A stretch of 23,702 bases of DNA from Candidatus Bathyarchaeota archaeon (GTDB taxonomy: Archaea; Thermoproteota; Bathyarchaeia; RBG-16-48-13; GCA-020355125). The DNA lies in NCBI GenBank assembly GCA_026014905.1, contig JAOZHK010000120.1, forward strand, positions 1-23,702. The letters run 5' to 3'. Position 1 is the stretch's first letter. Each line of letters begins with the position of its first letter. Under the pieces are notes generated by a model. The model was not told where the DNA came from. It saw only the letters and a list, made by a program, of their open reading frames with translations, and made no database searches. Below are positions 1-7,059 of the stretch, piece by piece. The position numbers and the translations under genes are program-made.

Positions 1-635
1 GTGCTATCCACTTTTCGTGAGGTCCAGACATGTCCTTGAGACTGAACGGGCGTCTTAAGCAAGAACTTGTCTTTCACCGAGAATGTCTGAAAATCATAGG
101 TTTCAGACTTGAGATCGTGGAGCGTGTTTGTGACCTCAAGGGTTAAGATCTCGTGACTATCAGCGTGGAGCACACATCGTCGCCACTTGGGGGTTTCTTC
201 AAACGTGATCTGCGCGATGAATTTGGGTAATCCCCAGATCTCGACCCCAGCGTCGTACGCTATCTGCGTGGTCACAGGCAGATGATGTACATAGAACCCA
301 ACAGAAAAGAATCGGTTAAAGAGCGCGGGGAGAATCGGCACATTGATCAAGGGATCAAACCTGCAGGGGACCCCAATACCCACTTCATTGTAAGAGCCGA
401 TGGTTGTATCGCGATACTCAAAACAGACGACGCCATAGAGTGCATTCCCGTTTCCCATGGAAATTGGCTGCAATCTGTTTGATGGAAGGAGGGCACGGAC
501 TTTGTGAATTGGGGCAGAGAAATAGACCCACATTGAATGTACGTCATGGTATAAGATCGGTGTTTTGATTGGACCACTCGGGGTTTCGAATGTCTGAAAA
601 CGCTGTACTCTCTTGAAGAATGGGGCTTCCAGCAT
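1..635 (-). CDS. Acetoacetate decarboxylase-family protein, 3' end cut by window edge
   Basis: An open frame runs from ATG at 635 leftwards off the window, giving 211 residues without a stop; an in-frame TGA lies upstream and this is the first ATG after it. Seen: FEYRDTTIGSYNEV at about 72-85, then VEIWGLPKF at 131-139. In the family, clostridial acetoacetate decarboxylase has two conserved glutamates (FE... and YTE...) and a Schiff-base lysine in E-x4-P-K. E73, E84 and K138 fall in these places, but the second lysine next to the catalytic one is replaced by Phe. The family decarboxylates beta-keto acids such as acetoacetate; members also include aldolase- and dehydratase-like enzymes, so the substrate is open. 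Expected full length is about 250-280 residues, so roughly 50 are missing. No signal peptide is seen, so it is probably cytoplasmic. Confidence 0.85.
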   Translation of the reverse strand, partial: MLEAPFFKRVQRFQTFETPSGPIKTPILYHDVHSMWVYFSAPIHKVRALLPSNRLQPISMGNGNALYGVVCFEYRDTTIGSYNEVGIGVPCRFDPLINVPILPALFNRFFSVGFYVHHLPVTTQIAYDAGVEIWGLPKFIAQITFEETPKWRRCVLHADSHEILTLEVTNTLHDLKSETYDFQTFSVKDKFLLKTPVQSQGHVWTSRKVDS

Positions 636-762
636 ACATCGATTCCCTACTAAATACGATAGAGCGCGTCACTCATACACCTTTTGTCCGTATTCAACAT
701 AACGAGTGAACAAGAGATAATAGCGAAGATTATGAAATATACGTGTAGCTAACTAACTTCAG

Positions 763-794
763 AGAGGCTTCCAGCTTGAAGTTGAAAAGCCTCT
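763..794. repeat. Inverted repeat, 8-bp stem
   Basis: AGAGGCTT at 763-770 is the exact reverse complement of AAGCCTCT at 787-794, with a 16-nt loop. It lies about 130-160 nt upstream of the acetoacetate decarboxylase-like start. There is no T-run beside it, so a bacterial-type terminator is unlikely; an operator or RNA hairpin is possible. Confidence 0.5.
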
Positions 795-965
795 AAACCC
801 AGCTAATTCACAGTGTATGATAAAGGAGATGGAATTGTACTCCATCACTAGTGCGCTATTTCTGACTCAAATAGTGATTTAATGCTTGGAATCCCCGTTG
901 CATAGTGTCTGAGTGGATCTTCCCAATGTTCACAAAGGGGGAGAGAATGGTGAACAAGAATCTAT

Positions 966-979
966 TACGCGCGCGCGTA
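966..979. repeat. Alternating CG palindrome TACGCGCGCGCGTA
   Basis: A perfect 14-bp palindrome with ten alternating C/G bases. Similar runs of eight or more bases occur at 1125-1132, 13641-13656, 15565-15573 and 23441-23450, all outside recognised genes. Such tracts can adopt Z-DNA, but no function is shown here. Confidence 0.7.
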
Positions 980-1197
980 GGGTGTGGAAGAGAACATCTA
1001 GTTTCGATGTTTGCCAAAGACCTTTCAATACGCCACCTAATGTTACTGTAGGCGGATACTCAAATTCTTTAACATCCTTTATTTTCGACAACGCCATCAT
1101 TCCCTCATTCGTCTCTTAAGCTATGCGCGCGCTAGGAGTCATCATCACTTGGATCCACTTCGACCCTGCGTATTCTTTCGAGTAGCTGTGTTCTCAA

Positions 1198-1211
1198 CTA
1201 GCTAGCTAGCT
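1198..1211. repeat. (AGCT)n tract with stop codons in all six frames
   Basis: Three and a half copies of CTAG/AGCT. TAG occurs at 1199, 1203 and 1207, one per frame, and because AGCT is its own reverse complement the other strand is also stopped in all frames. Related tracts lie at 3844-3855, 23367-23374 and 23398-23409. Confidence 0.75.
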
Positions 1212-1313
1212 GGGTAGCTATAAAACTCCAATTAGATTAAAAGGAAAGATATTCTTTAGTTATAAAGATATATCGAGGCCGATACGTGTTTAATAGCAGT
1301 AGTTTATCTGGAT

Positions 1314-1544
1314 GTGACAACGTTACCCATAGATATTCTTGATGACACATCACCTTTCGTTGTATTAACCTGGAATACAAACAGTATCAGCGAAGTGGAG
1401 GCCGCGAAGAAACGATTCAATCAATATATCAAGCAAGGATGGCTTGCTTTTGCAGTACGATCAGATAACATTCCTCGACAGATCTTCAGTTTTGATGCTT
1501 CAAGTGAAAAAATCATTCTTTCTCCCATAGTTGAAGGAGGATAA
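1314..1544 (+). CDS. Small 76-residue protein with C-terminal Gly-Gly
   Basis: Starts at GTG, with a TATA-like TTATAAAG at 1260-1267 that would put transcription start near 1290. The sequence suggests a strand (FVVLTW at about 15-20), a helix (EVEAAKKRFNQYIKQ at about 27-41), a strand (WLAFAVR, about 43-49), then QIFSFDASSEKIIL and the end SPIVEGG. I recall similar short proteins in bacteria and phages with a helix, a G-[YW]-LAF strand, a [KE]-x-FD motif and a terminal GG, but I cannot name the family. The length and terminal GG recall ubiquitin-like modifiers; no E1, E2, JAB or RING gene lies in the window, so this is only a suggestion. It precedes the MtmB homologue by 131 nt on the same strand. 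Confidence 0.7.
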   Translation: MTTLPIDILDDTSPFVVLTWNTNSISEVEAAKKRFNQYIKQGWLAFAVRSDNIPRQIFSFDASSEKIILSPIVEGG

Positions 1545-1675
1545 TTAAGTCTATTATGACGGTTTACCAAGCTAGCCTTGAATTCTCTTAGTGTAGAAAT
1601 GCACGCGCATAATAGTATCTCTGCCCATTCCCGTCACAAGCTTCATATTCACTGAAGGTCACTCTACAGCGACAG

Positions 1676-3121
1676 GTGCAAGAAGTGATTAGTCTCCTGG
1701 AGGTAGCCGAACGAAGCCAACAGGGCCCCAAGTTAGCGGAAAAAGAATGGAATCTTGGCATGTTTGCTAAAATGAAGGAATTAACAAAAAAACATCAGTT
1801 AGAGATCCCCGCTTTCGACAATCCGTACGATGTGGATCAAAATTATGCCAATCGCCTCTTCGCTGCAGCAATTGACTACTTGTGTGAGATAGGGGTCTAT
1901 TGTGTTACAACAAATCGTGTGATACGTTTTACTGAAAACGAAGTGAAAGAAGCCTGTAAAGAAGCGCCGTCAGAATTATCAATTGGAACAGATCGAGATG
2001 TCCGTACACTCCGACAACGAACGGTTGAAGATCCGAGACCCCCCAATATTAGTACCGGCGGACATAGTGCGTGGAATGAGGCATTGATGCCGCTGGAGCA
2101 GATGGTGAAGGAACTGGTCCAGGTGCTCCGCGTCGACTTTCTCGAGGGCTTCAATTACCATCAGATCATGGGTCGCGAAGTCCACGGTAACCCACTTGTT
2201 GTCTACGCCGCACGAAAAGCCATTGAACGAACACGCCTTGGCGTCCAGCTAGCAGGAAGAGCGGGACTAGCGCTGTGTTATTACCCGATCCTCACGACAG
2301 CGGCGGCACTCATCGCGCCAAAGGATGAGCAGCGGGGGTTACGATCCAGTGATGGAATTTTACTTTCAGTATTACCAGATCTCAAAGTTGAATCAGAACT
2401 TATCGCCGCAGCAATCTATTATGAGGAATATGGCTGTTTTCGCCAAAATGGAGGAGTGGGGGGAGCTGTAGGCGGGTTTGCGGGTGGATGGGAAGGTGCT
2501 ATGATTGAAGCGGTGGTGCGAAATATTGCAGCGTGGATGGTATATCATGATGCGGTGCAATATCAAGGCAGTGTTGACCGATTACGTCAAAGTCCTTGGG
2601 CGCTTCACTCAATTAGGTCTCCTCGGAAAAGCGATGAAGAGAGAGCCAGAGAGAAATGGTGTAGCTTCGCAGTACACACGGCATTATCTCGACATAAAAA
2701 TACAATTATGAATGCAGGCGCTGGAAGCGGTGGCCGCGTGACCGATCAGGTATCAGTTGAAAATCTTTTATGGACAGCCAGAGATACTATCCGAGGAACC
2801 ATTCTAGGCGTGAATCTCCGCTGCGTACGAACGCCCCCTCCAACGACAGTGCAATGGGTTGTGGAAATCTCTGATGCCACCTTGAAATCTCATCTCTCGT
2901 TAATGGAACTGGATGAGATTTTAGAAAGAATTCAACACGAACGTCTCACATCATTCAGCACCAATCAAGATCCACGGATGCTCCTCTACTCCAATCCCCA
3001 TCTCTTTTTCAAGTCTCATCAACAATGTTATGATTACGAAAAACAGCAGCCAACCAACCAATTCTTAGCAAACCGCCGTGCAGCGAGAAAATATCTAGAG
3101 AATATCGGCCTCACCCTTTGA
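1676..3121 (+). CDS. MtmB-family (monomethylamine) methyltransferase homologue lacking pyrrolysine
   Basis: The whole protein resembles methanogen monomethylamine:corrinoid methyltransferase MtmB. Matching blocks are EIGVYCVTTNRVIRFTENEV (71-90), IGTDRD (103-108), GRAGLALC (194-201), GGFAGG around 264, and the C-terminal QQCYDYEKQQPT block and LENIGLTL end. At 481 residues it is close to MtmB's 458. In MtmB an in-frame UAG encodes pyrrolysine at about 202, in GRPGMGV-Pyl. Here no amber codon interrupts the frame and Cys201 aligns at that position. MtmB passes the methylamine methyl group to Co(I) corrinoid protein, with pyrrolysine binding the amine; without it the substrate is probably something else, as in non-Pyl MttB relatives that use quaternary amines. 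The GTG start is supported by N-terminal similarity to MtmB. The corrinoid partner could be the product of 12072-12719. Confidence 0.85.
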   Translation: MQEVISLLEVAERSQQGPKLAEKEWNLGMFAKMKELTKKHQLEIPAFDNPYDVDQNYANRLFAAAIDYLCEIGVYCVTTNRVIRFTENEVKEACKEAPSELSIGTDRDVRTLRQRTVEDPRPPNISTGGHSAWNEALMPLEQMVKELVQVLRVDFLEGFNYHQIMGREVHGNPLVVYAARKAIERTRLGVQLAGRAGLALCYYPILTTAAALIAPKDEQRGLRSSDGILLSVLPDLKVESELIAAAIYYEEYGCFRQNGGVGGAVGGFAGGWEGAMIEAVVRNIAAWMVYHDAVQYQGSVDRLRQSPWALHSIRSPRKSDEERAREKWCSFAVHTALSRHKNTIMNAGAGSGGRVTDQVSVENLLWTARDTIRGTILGVNLRCVRTPPPTTVQWVVEISDATLKSHLSLMELDEILERIQHERLTSFSTNQDPRMLLYSNPHLFFKSHQQCYDYEKQQPTNQFLANRRAARKYLENIGLTL

Positions 3122-3191
3122 TTGCCCCCTCTTCGATTTAACAAAGAATAAGTTCACGTAACGTTTTGATAATATCTATCGCGGTGATGAC

Positions 3192-3764
3192 ATGGAATTA
3201 AAAGGAAGTCAGACCGAGAAAAATTTATTAGCTGCTTTTGCAGGAGAATCCCAAGCTCGAACTAGATACACATTCTTCGCTAGTGCAGCCAAACGAGAAG
3301 GTTATGAACAGATAGCCGCCATCTTTCTCGAAACAGCTGATAACGAAAAAGAGCACGCTGAACTATTTTTCAAACATCTCCAAGGCGGCATGGTCGAGAT
3401 CACTGCAGCCTACCCTGCTGGAGTAATTGGCTCCACAGCTGACAACTTAAAAGAAGCAGCAGATGGTGAAAAATTAGAGTGGGGCACCCTCTATCCAGAT
3501 TCCGCTGAAGTTGCTGAGAAAGAAGGATTCAAAGCTGTCGCAAGAACCTTTCGTGGAATAGCAAGAGTTGAGAGCTCACATGAGCAACGGTACCGAAAAT
3601 TACTCGCCAACGTAAAAGAAACTAAAGTCTTCAAAAAAGACGAAGCAGTCCAGTGGAAGTGCCGCAATTGCGGATTCATTTATAAAGGGATGAAAGTACC
3701 CGACAAGTGCCCTATCTGTGATCATGCGAGAAGCTATTTTGAAGTTTGGTGCGAAACCTACTGA
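3192..3764 (+). CDS. rbr: Rubrerythrin
   Basis: Standard-length rubrerythrin (190 residues). An N-terminal ferritin-like four-helix bundle has the diiron ligands E19 (AGES), E52-x-x-H55 (NEKEH) and E127-x-x-H130 (VESSH). A C-terminal rubredoxin-like knuckle has Cys157/Cys160 (CRNC) and Cys173/Cys176 (CPIC). The family reduces hydrogen peroxide in the cytoplasm of anaerobes using electrons passed through the Fe(Cys)4 site. GGTGAT at 3183-3188 is a close Shine-Dalgarno match just before ATG. The gene ends at an oligo-T stretch. It looks like a single-gene unit and points to an anaerobic or microaerobic life. Confidence 0.97.
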   Translation: MELKGSQTEKNLLAAFAGESQARTRYTFFASAAKREGYEQIAAIFLETADNEKEHAELFFKHLQGGMVEITAAYPAGVIGSTADNLKEAADGEKLEWGTLYPDSAEVAEKEGFKAVARTFRGIARVESSHEQRYRKLLANVKETKVFKKDEAVQWKCRNCGFIYKGMKVPDKCPICDHARSYFEVWCETY

Positions 3765-3772
3765 TCCCACCC

Positions 3773-3782
3773 TCTTTTTTTT
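3773..3782 (+). terminator. Oligo-T terminator after rubrerythrin
   Basis: Eight T residues at 3775-3782, about 10 nt after the rubrerythrin stop, with no strong hairpin. This is the usual form of archaeal intrinsic terminators. Confidence 0.6.
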
Positions 3783-3843
3783 AAAACAAGCTACTTAACA
3801 TCGCACATACGAAATAAGGAATACAATCATTAACATGGCGATA

Positions 3844-3855
3844 TTAGCTAGCTAA
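3844..3855. repeat. TTAGCTAGCTAA palindrome, stops in all frames
   Basis: A perfect 12-bp palindrome between two convergent genes. TAG at 3845 and 3849 and TAA at 3853 occupy three different frames, and the palindrome repeats this on the other strand. Confidence 0.7.
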
Positions 3856-3902
3856 CAGTCACCTGTTACTAACTCTTCAGTTGTTACAAAAGAGCGTAGT
3901 TC

Positions 3903-4583
3903 TCAACGAAGAGCCTCAAGACGTGGTCCAATGAAAGTTGTTAGAAGCGTGGAGACTCCCACTTTAATCGGTGTAATGAACGCCCCTGCAACCCAAATAC
4001 TTGCTAAGATCTCCACTGGTAATCCATAAAGAGATTGATAGGTGCCTCCTGGAATAAAGAGAAAGATGCGAAACAACACATCACTTTCTAATCCAATGAA
4101 TGCACTTAAACTATAACGAACCCAGTTATTTTCCCACCAATGAGATTTCAGATGTAATATTCCGATTACTAGTAGCAAGAGGAAGTAGGCGATATAGACA
4201 TCCCACATCCCCCAAAGCGGCAACTCTTGCGCAATCGGAGTGAGAAAATACGCCATTAATAACACAGTAAAAAACCCAAAGAGAGGGATCCATCGCTTCT
4301 GATAAAGGAAACTACACATTAAGGCTCCTATTGGAGCTCCAAGTGTGAAGAGAAACTCTTCAAGACCTCGTGGACTGATTGTGTGACCCACGAAGACACC
4401 AATCAGAGTGGAAAGAAAACCCATCCAAGGACCAAGGAGAATTCCGGTCACGGGTACAATCAGGTATACCAAGCCAAACCAGACCCCTGAAGATAGTTGA
4501 GGAATAATAAGTGCATCTAGAACTGCAGTCAATGCGGTGAACACCGCGACTTTGCTGACAAAACGAGATTTTTCGTCAGACAT
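3903..4583 (-). CDS. Multi-pass membrane protein, ECF transporter S-component-like
   Basis: Several hydrophobic segments are visible: VAVFTALTAVLDALII, GLVYLIVPVTGILLGPWMGF, FGFFTVLLMAYFLTPI, YIAYFLLLLVIGILHL and a C-terminal ILASIWVAGAFITPI region. A short charged N-terminus followed by F-T-A-L-x-A-V-L-D resembles substrate-binding S components of energy-coupling factor vitamin importers, but no substrate motif is clear and no ATPase or EcfT gene is nearby. The frame can start at GTG 4598, but the TATA box at 4610-4617 is centred about 30 nt before ATG 4583, so I choose ATG 4583 with an almost leaderless transcript (226 residues). It could instead be an unrelated small membrane family. Confidence 0.7.
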   Translation of the reverse strand: MSDEKSRFVSKVAVFTALTAVLDALIIPQLSSGVWFGLVYLIVPVTGILLGPWMGFLSTLIGVFVGHTISPRGLEEFLFTLGAPIGALMCSFLYQKRWIPLFGFFTVLLMAYFLTPIAQELPLWGMWDVYIAYFLLLLVIGILHLKSHWWENNWVRYSLSAFIGLESDVLFRIFLFIPGGTYQSLYGLPVEILASIWVAGAFITPIKVGVSTLLTTFIGPRLEALR

Positions 4584-4609
4584 TAAGATTGAAGTCACAT
4601 CGAAGACAG

Positions 4610-4617
4610 TTTATAAA
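4610..4617 (-). promoter_or_regulatory. TATA box for the ECF-like gene
   Basis: CTTTATAAAC read on the minus strand, centred near 4613. The expected archaeal start site is 25-27 nt downstream, about 4587, a few bases before ATG 4583 and after the alternative GTG at 4598. Confidence 0.6.
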
Positions 4618-4775
4618 GATTCGGTTTAATCAAACCCGACAGAAACATTTTAAAATATACATTTGAACACCCAAACAAACACACGCGCGTACCAACAACA
4701 AATTCCTTTAGCATTATCAAATAATATAAGATAGAAAAAACCATTCATTATGACCAAACATCAGGGTGTCACATT

Positions 4776-5945
4776 ATGGAAATAACTAGTGTTAAGACTT
4801 ATATTGCCGGGAATCCGCCACCCCGCCGAGGTTGCTATCCCAACTTCGTGTTTTGTAAACTTATGACGGATAATGGGATTGAGGGATGGGGCGAGTGTCC
4901 TGCTCCATATAATCGGGAGTACGCTCTTACAAAGGCAATTGAAGAGTATGGCGAACGTTTTGTATTAAAACGTGACCCATTTAACATCGAAGCGATCTGG
5001 GAATCGCTCTATAAAGGCGAAGGAGGTTTCATTTTTCAGCATCCAGGTTCCTTCCATGGTCAAGTCGTCGGATCAATTGAGATGGCTTGTTGGGATATAA
5101 TTGGAAAAGCTTTGAAACAACCCATCTATCGGCTGCTTGGTGGCGTGAAAAACAAGAAAGTGCGTGCATATTCCTATCTTGTTGGATGGAAGCGGGGTGA
5201 TGATCCGGAAAAAGCAGGAGCCGCAGCGGCGAATATGGTGGATCATGGGATTACCCTCTTTAAGTTTGATCCGATTCCTATGCGGTTTCGACCGCGAGCA
5301 GTCACGTTGAAAGAACTACGATATACTGACACTGCACTGAAAAGTATGCGGAACGCGGTCGGCGATGACTGTGACATCGCGATGGGCACGCATGGCCAAT
5401 TAAATACCCACAGTGCCATCCGATTCGCTAAAATTTTAGAAAAATATGATTGTCTCTGGTTTGAGGAGCCGGTACCTTTAGAAAATGTCGATGAGATGGC
5501 ACGAGTAGCCCAACATACCACAGTTCCCATCGCTACAGGAGAACGCCTTCATACTAAATGGGAGTTTCGTCCTCTTCTTGAGGAGCAAGCGGCCCAGATT
5601 CTTCAGATATCTGTCGGACAGAATGGAATACTTGAATCGAAGAAGATTGCGGTGATGGCGGAAGCATATAATGCCCAGATCGCGCCATGGATGTATTGTG
5701 GTCCAGTAAACTGTGCAGCGAACATTCAGCTCGATGTGTGTTCACCAAATTTTCTCGCGCAGGAATTCAACCGGCTCTTCATTACCATGACGGGAGAAGA
5801 AGCTATGGATAACATCTACTCTGATTTCCTTGAAAAATCATTCACAATTGAAGATGGATATATTATCCCTTCACAGGAACCGGGTCTCGGTATTGGGCGA
5901 GTAAAAGAAGAAACACTGAACCCTCCTCAGAGAAGTCGTCTCTAG
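4776..5945 (+). CDS. Enolase-superfamily (mandelate racemase/galactonate dehydratase-like) protein with altered active site
   Basis: The full enolase-superfamily layout is seen in 389 residues: N-terminal capping domain (GWGECPAPYN at about 38-47), then a barrel. The closest pattern I know is D-galactonate dehydratase DgoD. FEEP (E230/E231) and TGER (E256) keep two metal-ligand carboxylates, and H206 is kept in THGQ. However, IAMGTHG has Gly204 where the first metal-ligand Asp should be (IAVDFHG in DgoD), Ser279 replaces the dyad Asp, and APWMYCGP has Trp305 where the catalytic His (APH) sits. The family dehydrates or epimerises sugar acids in the cytoplasm using Mg2+; this member may do different chemistry or none. 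A weak promoter ATAATATAAG lies at 4721-4730 and GGGTG precedes ATG. It appears to be a single-gene unit. Confidence 0.9.
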   Translation: MEITSVKTYIAGNPPPRRGCYPNFVFCKLMTDNGIEGWGECPAPYNREYALTKAIEEYGERFVLKRDPFNIEAIWESLYKGEGGFIFQHPGSFHGQVVGSIEMACWDIIGKALKQPIYRLLGGVKNKKVRAYSYLVGWKRGDDPEKAGAAAANMVDHGITLFKFDPIPMRFRPRAVTLKELRYTDTALKSMRNAVGDDCDIAMGTHGQLNTHSAIRFAKILEKYDCLWFEEPVPLENVDEMARVAQHTTVPIATGERLHTKWEFRPLLEEQAAQILQISVGQNGILESKKIAVMAEAYNAQIAPWMYCGPVNCAANIQLDVCSPNFLAQEFNRLFITMTGEEAMDNIYSDFLEKSFTIEDGYIIPSQEPGLGIGRVKEETLNPPQRSRL

Positions 5946-6004
5946 CGATAACGTTTACATCAAGTGCGCGAGCCTGCTTCCACCCTGAACCTGCACAGGT
6001 ATAG

Positions 6005-6559
6005 TTAACTTGCTCGATATTGCTGTCGATATTCTTCTTCAAGGATGCTCATCATAATAAAATCGCTGTATTGATTGTTGTAATAGTATCCATCACGCCA
6101 AACACCTTCCTTCTTAAAGCCTAAATGCTCCCAAAACCGTAATGCAGCAGTATGAAATCCTACAACACCAACTCCAATACGGTGGAACCTTAAGATATCG
6201 AAAACATAATGTAATAAAGTACGACCCGTATCGGTACCGTAACCCTGCCTCCACGCATCTTTTTCACCAATGATAATTCCTATATCCGTGCATTTCCAAG
6301 CTGAAACCATTCGTATTAAACCTGCGTCCCCTATGACACGATTGTCCTTTTGCGTTACAACGGTAAACCATAATCGATCTGGATCAGCAGACATTTCGCG
6401 ATACCACTGTTCAGCCTGTGTTGGAGTGAATGCGGATATCTGCCCTGTCATTTTTCGGAGTTCCGGATCCTGAGACCATTGCTGTACAAGAGACAGATCC
6501 CTTTTAGAAAAAGGTCTCAGAACCACCCTTTTACCTATCAATGAAGAGGAGGGAATCAA
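6005..6559 (-). CDS. GNAT N-acetyltransferase, RimJ/RimL type
   Basis: Beginning with GKRVVLRPFSKRDL, the protein has the RimJ/RimL-type GNAT order: a WYREM helix, IGDAGLIRM strand, IGEKDAWRQGYGTDTGRTLL as the acetyl-CoA loop and helix (R-Q-G-Y-G-T), and the C-terminal ALRFWEHLGFKKEGVWRDGYY typical of the group. It probably acetylates a protein N-terminus or small molecule amine; the acceptor cannot be read from the sequence. The frame opens at TTG 6559; no ATG is found until residue 37 and an in-frame TAG lies about 20 nt upstream, so TTG is the most likely start. It is convergent with the enolase-superfamily gene. Confidence 0.85.
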   Translation of the reverse strand: MIPSSSLIGKRVVLRPFSKRDLSLVQQWSQDPELRKMTGQISAFTPTQAEQWYREMSADPDRLWFTVVTQKDNRVIGDAGLIRMVSAWKCTDIGIIIGEKDAWRQGYGTDTGRTLLHYVFDILRFHRIGVGVVGFHTAALRFWEHLGFKKEGVWRDGYYYNNQYSDFIMMSILEEEYRQQYRAS

Positions 6560-6664
6560 AAATTCGCAAACACGCTCCTAACTAGCGTTTCTACCTCTTG
6601 AAGAACGCTTCGTGAATTTAATATTTCGCTAAAGTGTGATGAAATAAGAAAACGTTGGATCTAA

Positions 6665-6898
6665 TTAGTCGTACTCCATAACAATAAGAGTTTGAGAAGC
6701 TCGAATATTCTGAACTTTTCTAATCTGCCAACCGATAACTGCTTTCAATCGTTTCATCGTTTCTACACGTACAATGGCAAGAAGATCGTACTCACCATAG
6801 AGTAAATGCACTTCGGTAACACCCTCTATTGAGAGTAGTGTTTGTCGAACCGCTTCCATGAAACCAAGATCAGTATTAATGAGAACAAATACACGCAT
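6665..6898 (-). CDS. Stand-alone Lrp/AsnC ligand-binding (RAM) domain protein
   Basis: The 77 residues make up a complete alpha-beta RAM domain and nothing else. VFVLINTD is the first strand, FMEAVRQTLLSIEGVTEVHLLYGEYDLLAIVRV is the typical helix, turn and G-[ED]-YD-L strand, and RKVQNIRASQTLIVMEYD ends the fold. Single-domain RAM proteins are common in archaea and bacteria and are thought to bind amino acids or pair with full Lrp regulators; having no HTH, it cannot bind DNA alone. A TATA-like element (rc GAATATAAC, near 6940-6948) precedes ATG 6898 with a leader of about 20 nt. It is divergent from the MFS exporter, which it might affect only through a partner. Confidence 0.9.
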   Translation of the reverse strand: MRVFVLINTDLGFMEAVRQTLLSIEGVTEVHLLYGEYDLLAIVRVETMKRLKAVIGWQIRKVQNIRASQTLIVMEYD

Positions 6899-7059
6899 AC
6901 GAAACCCCAGAGATTTCTTGATAGAACCCCCCTACTTTGTTATATTCTTTATCTAAAAAGACGTGATTTCGACGTGTGATCTGAGAGGTATGGCTTAGAC
7001 TATATCCGTAATCTATTTGTAGCTGGAGGAGCGTGTAGGAACACTCAATTTAATAGCTG

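Larger units (their letters stand above)
636..1313. other. Long intergenic gap with palindromes and stop tracts
   Basis: No convincing gene is seen. The gap holds an 8-bp-stem hairpin (763-794), a 14-bp alternating-CG palindrome (966-979), a GCGCGCGC run (1125-1132) and a 14-bp (AGCT)n tract (1198-1211). A TATA-like TTATAAAG at 1260-1267 probably serves the gene at 1314. Short open frames in the gap, such as 913-1119, have no recognisable motif. Confidence 0.6.

Noticed and set aside
282..482. Plus-strand open frame over the left-edge gene
   Set aside because: It is the shadow of the acetoacetate decarboxylase-like gene, whose conserved motifs are on the minus strand.
913..1119. Open frame of 68 codons in the left gap
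   Set aside because: It spans the alternating CG palindrome, has no recognisable motif or good start context, and reads as low-quality protein.
1132..1197. Short minus-strand frame ending ERIRRVEVDPSDDDS between a CG run and the AGCT tract
   Set aside because: It looks like a gene tail, as with the other remnants, but 21 codons without a match to any family I know is too little to call.
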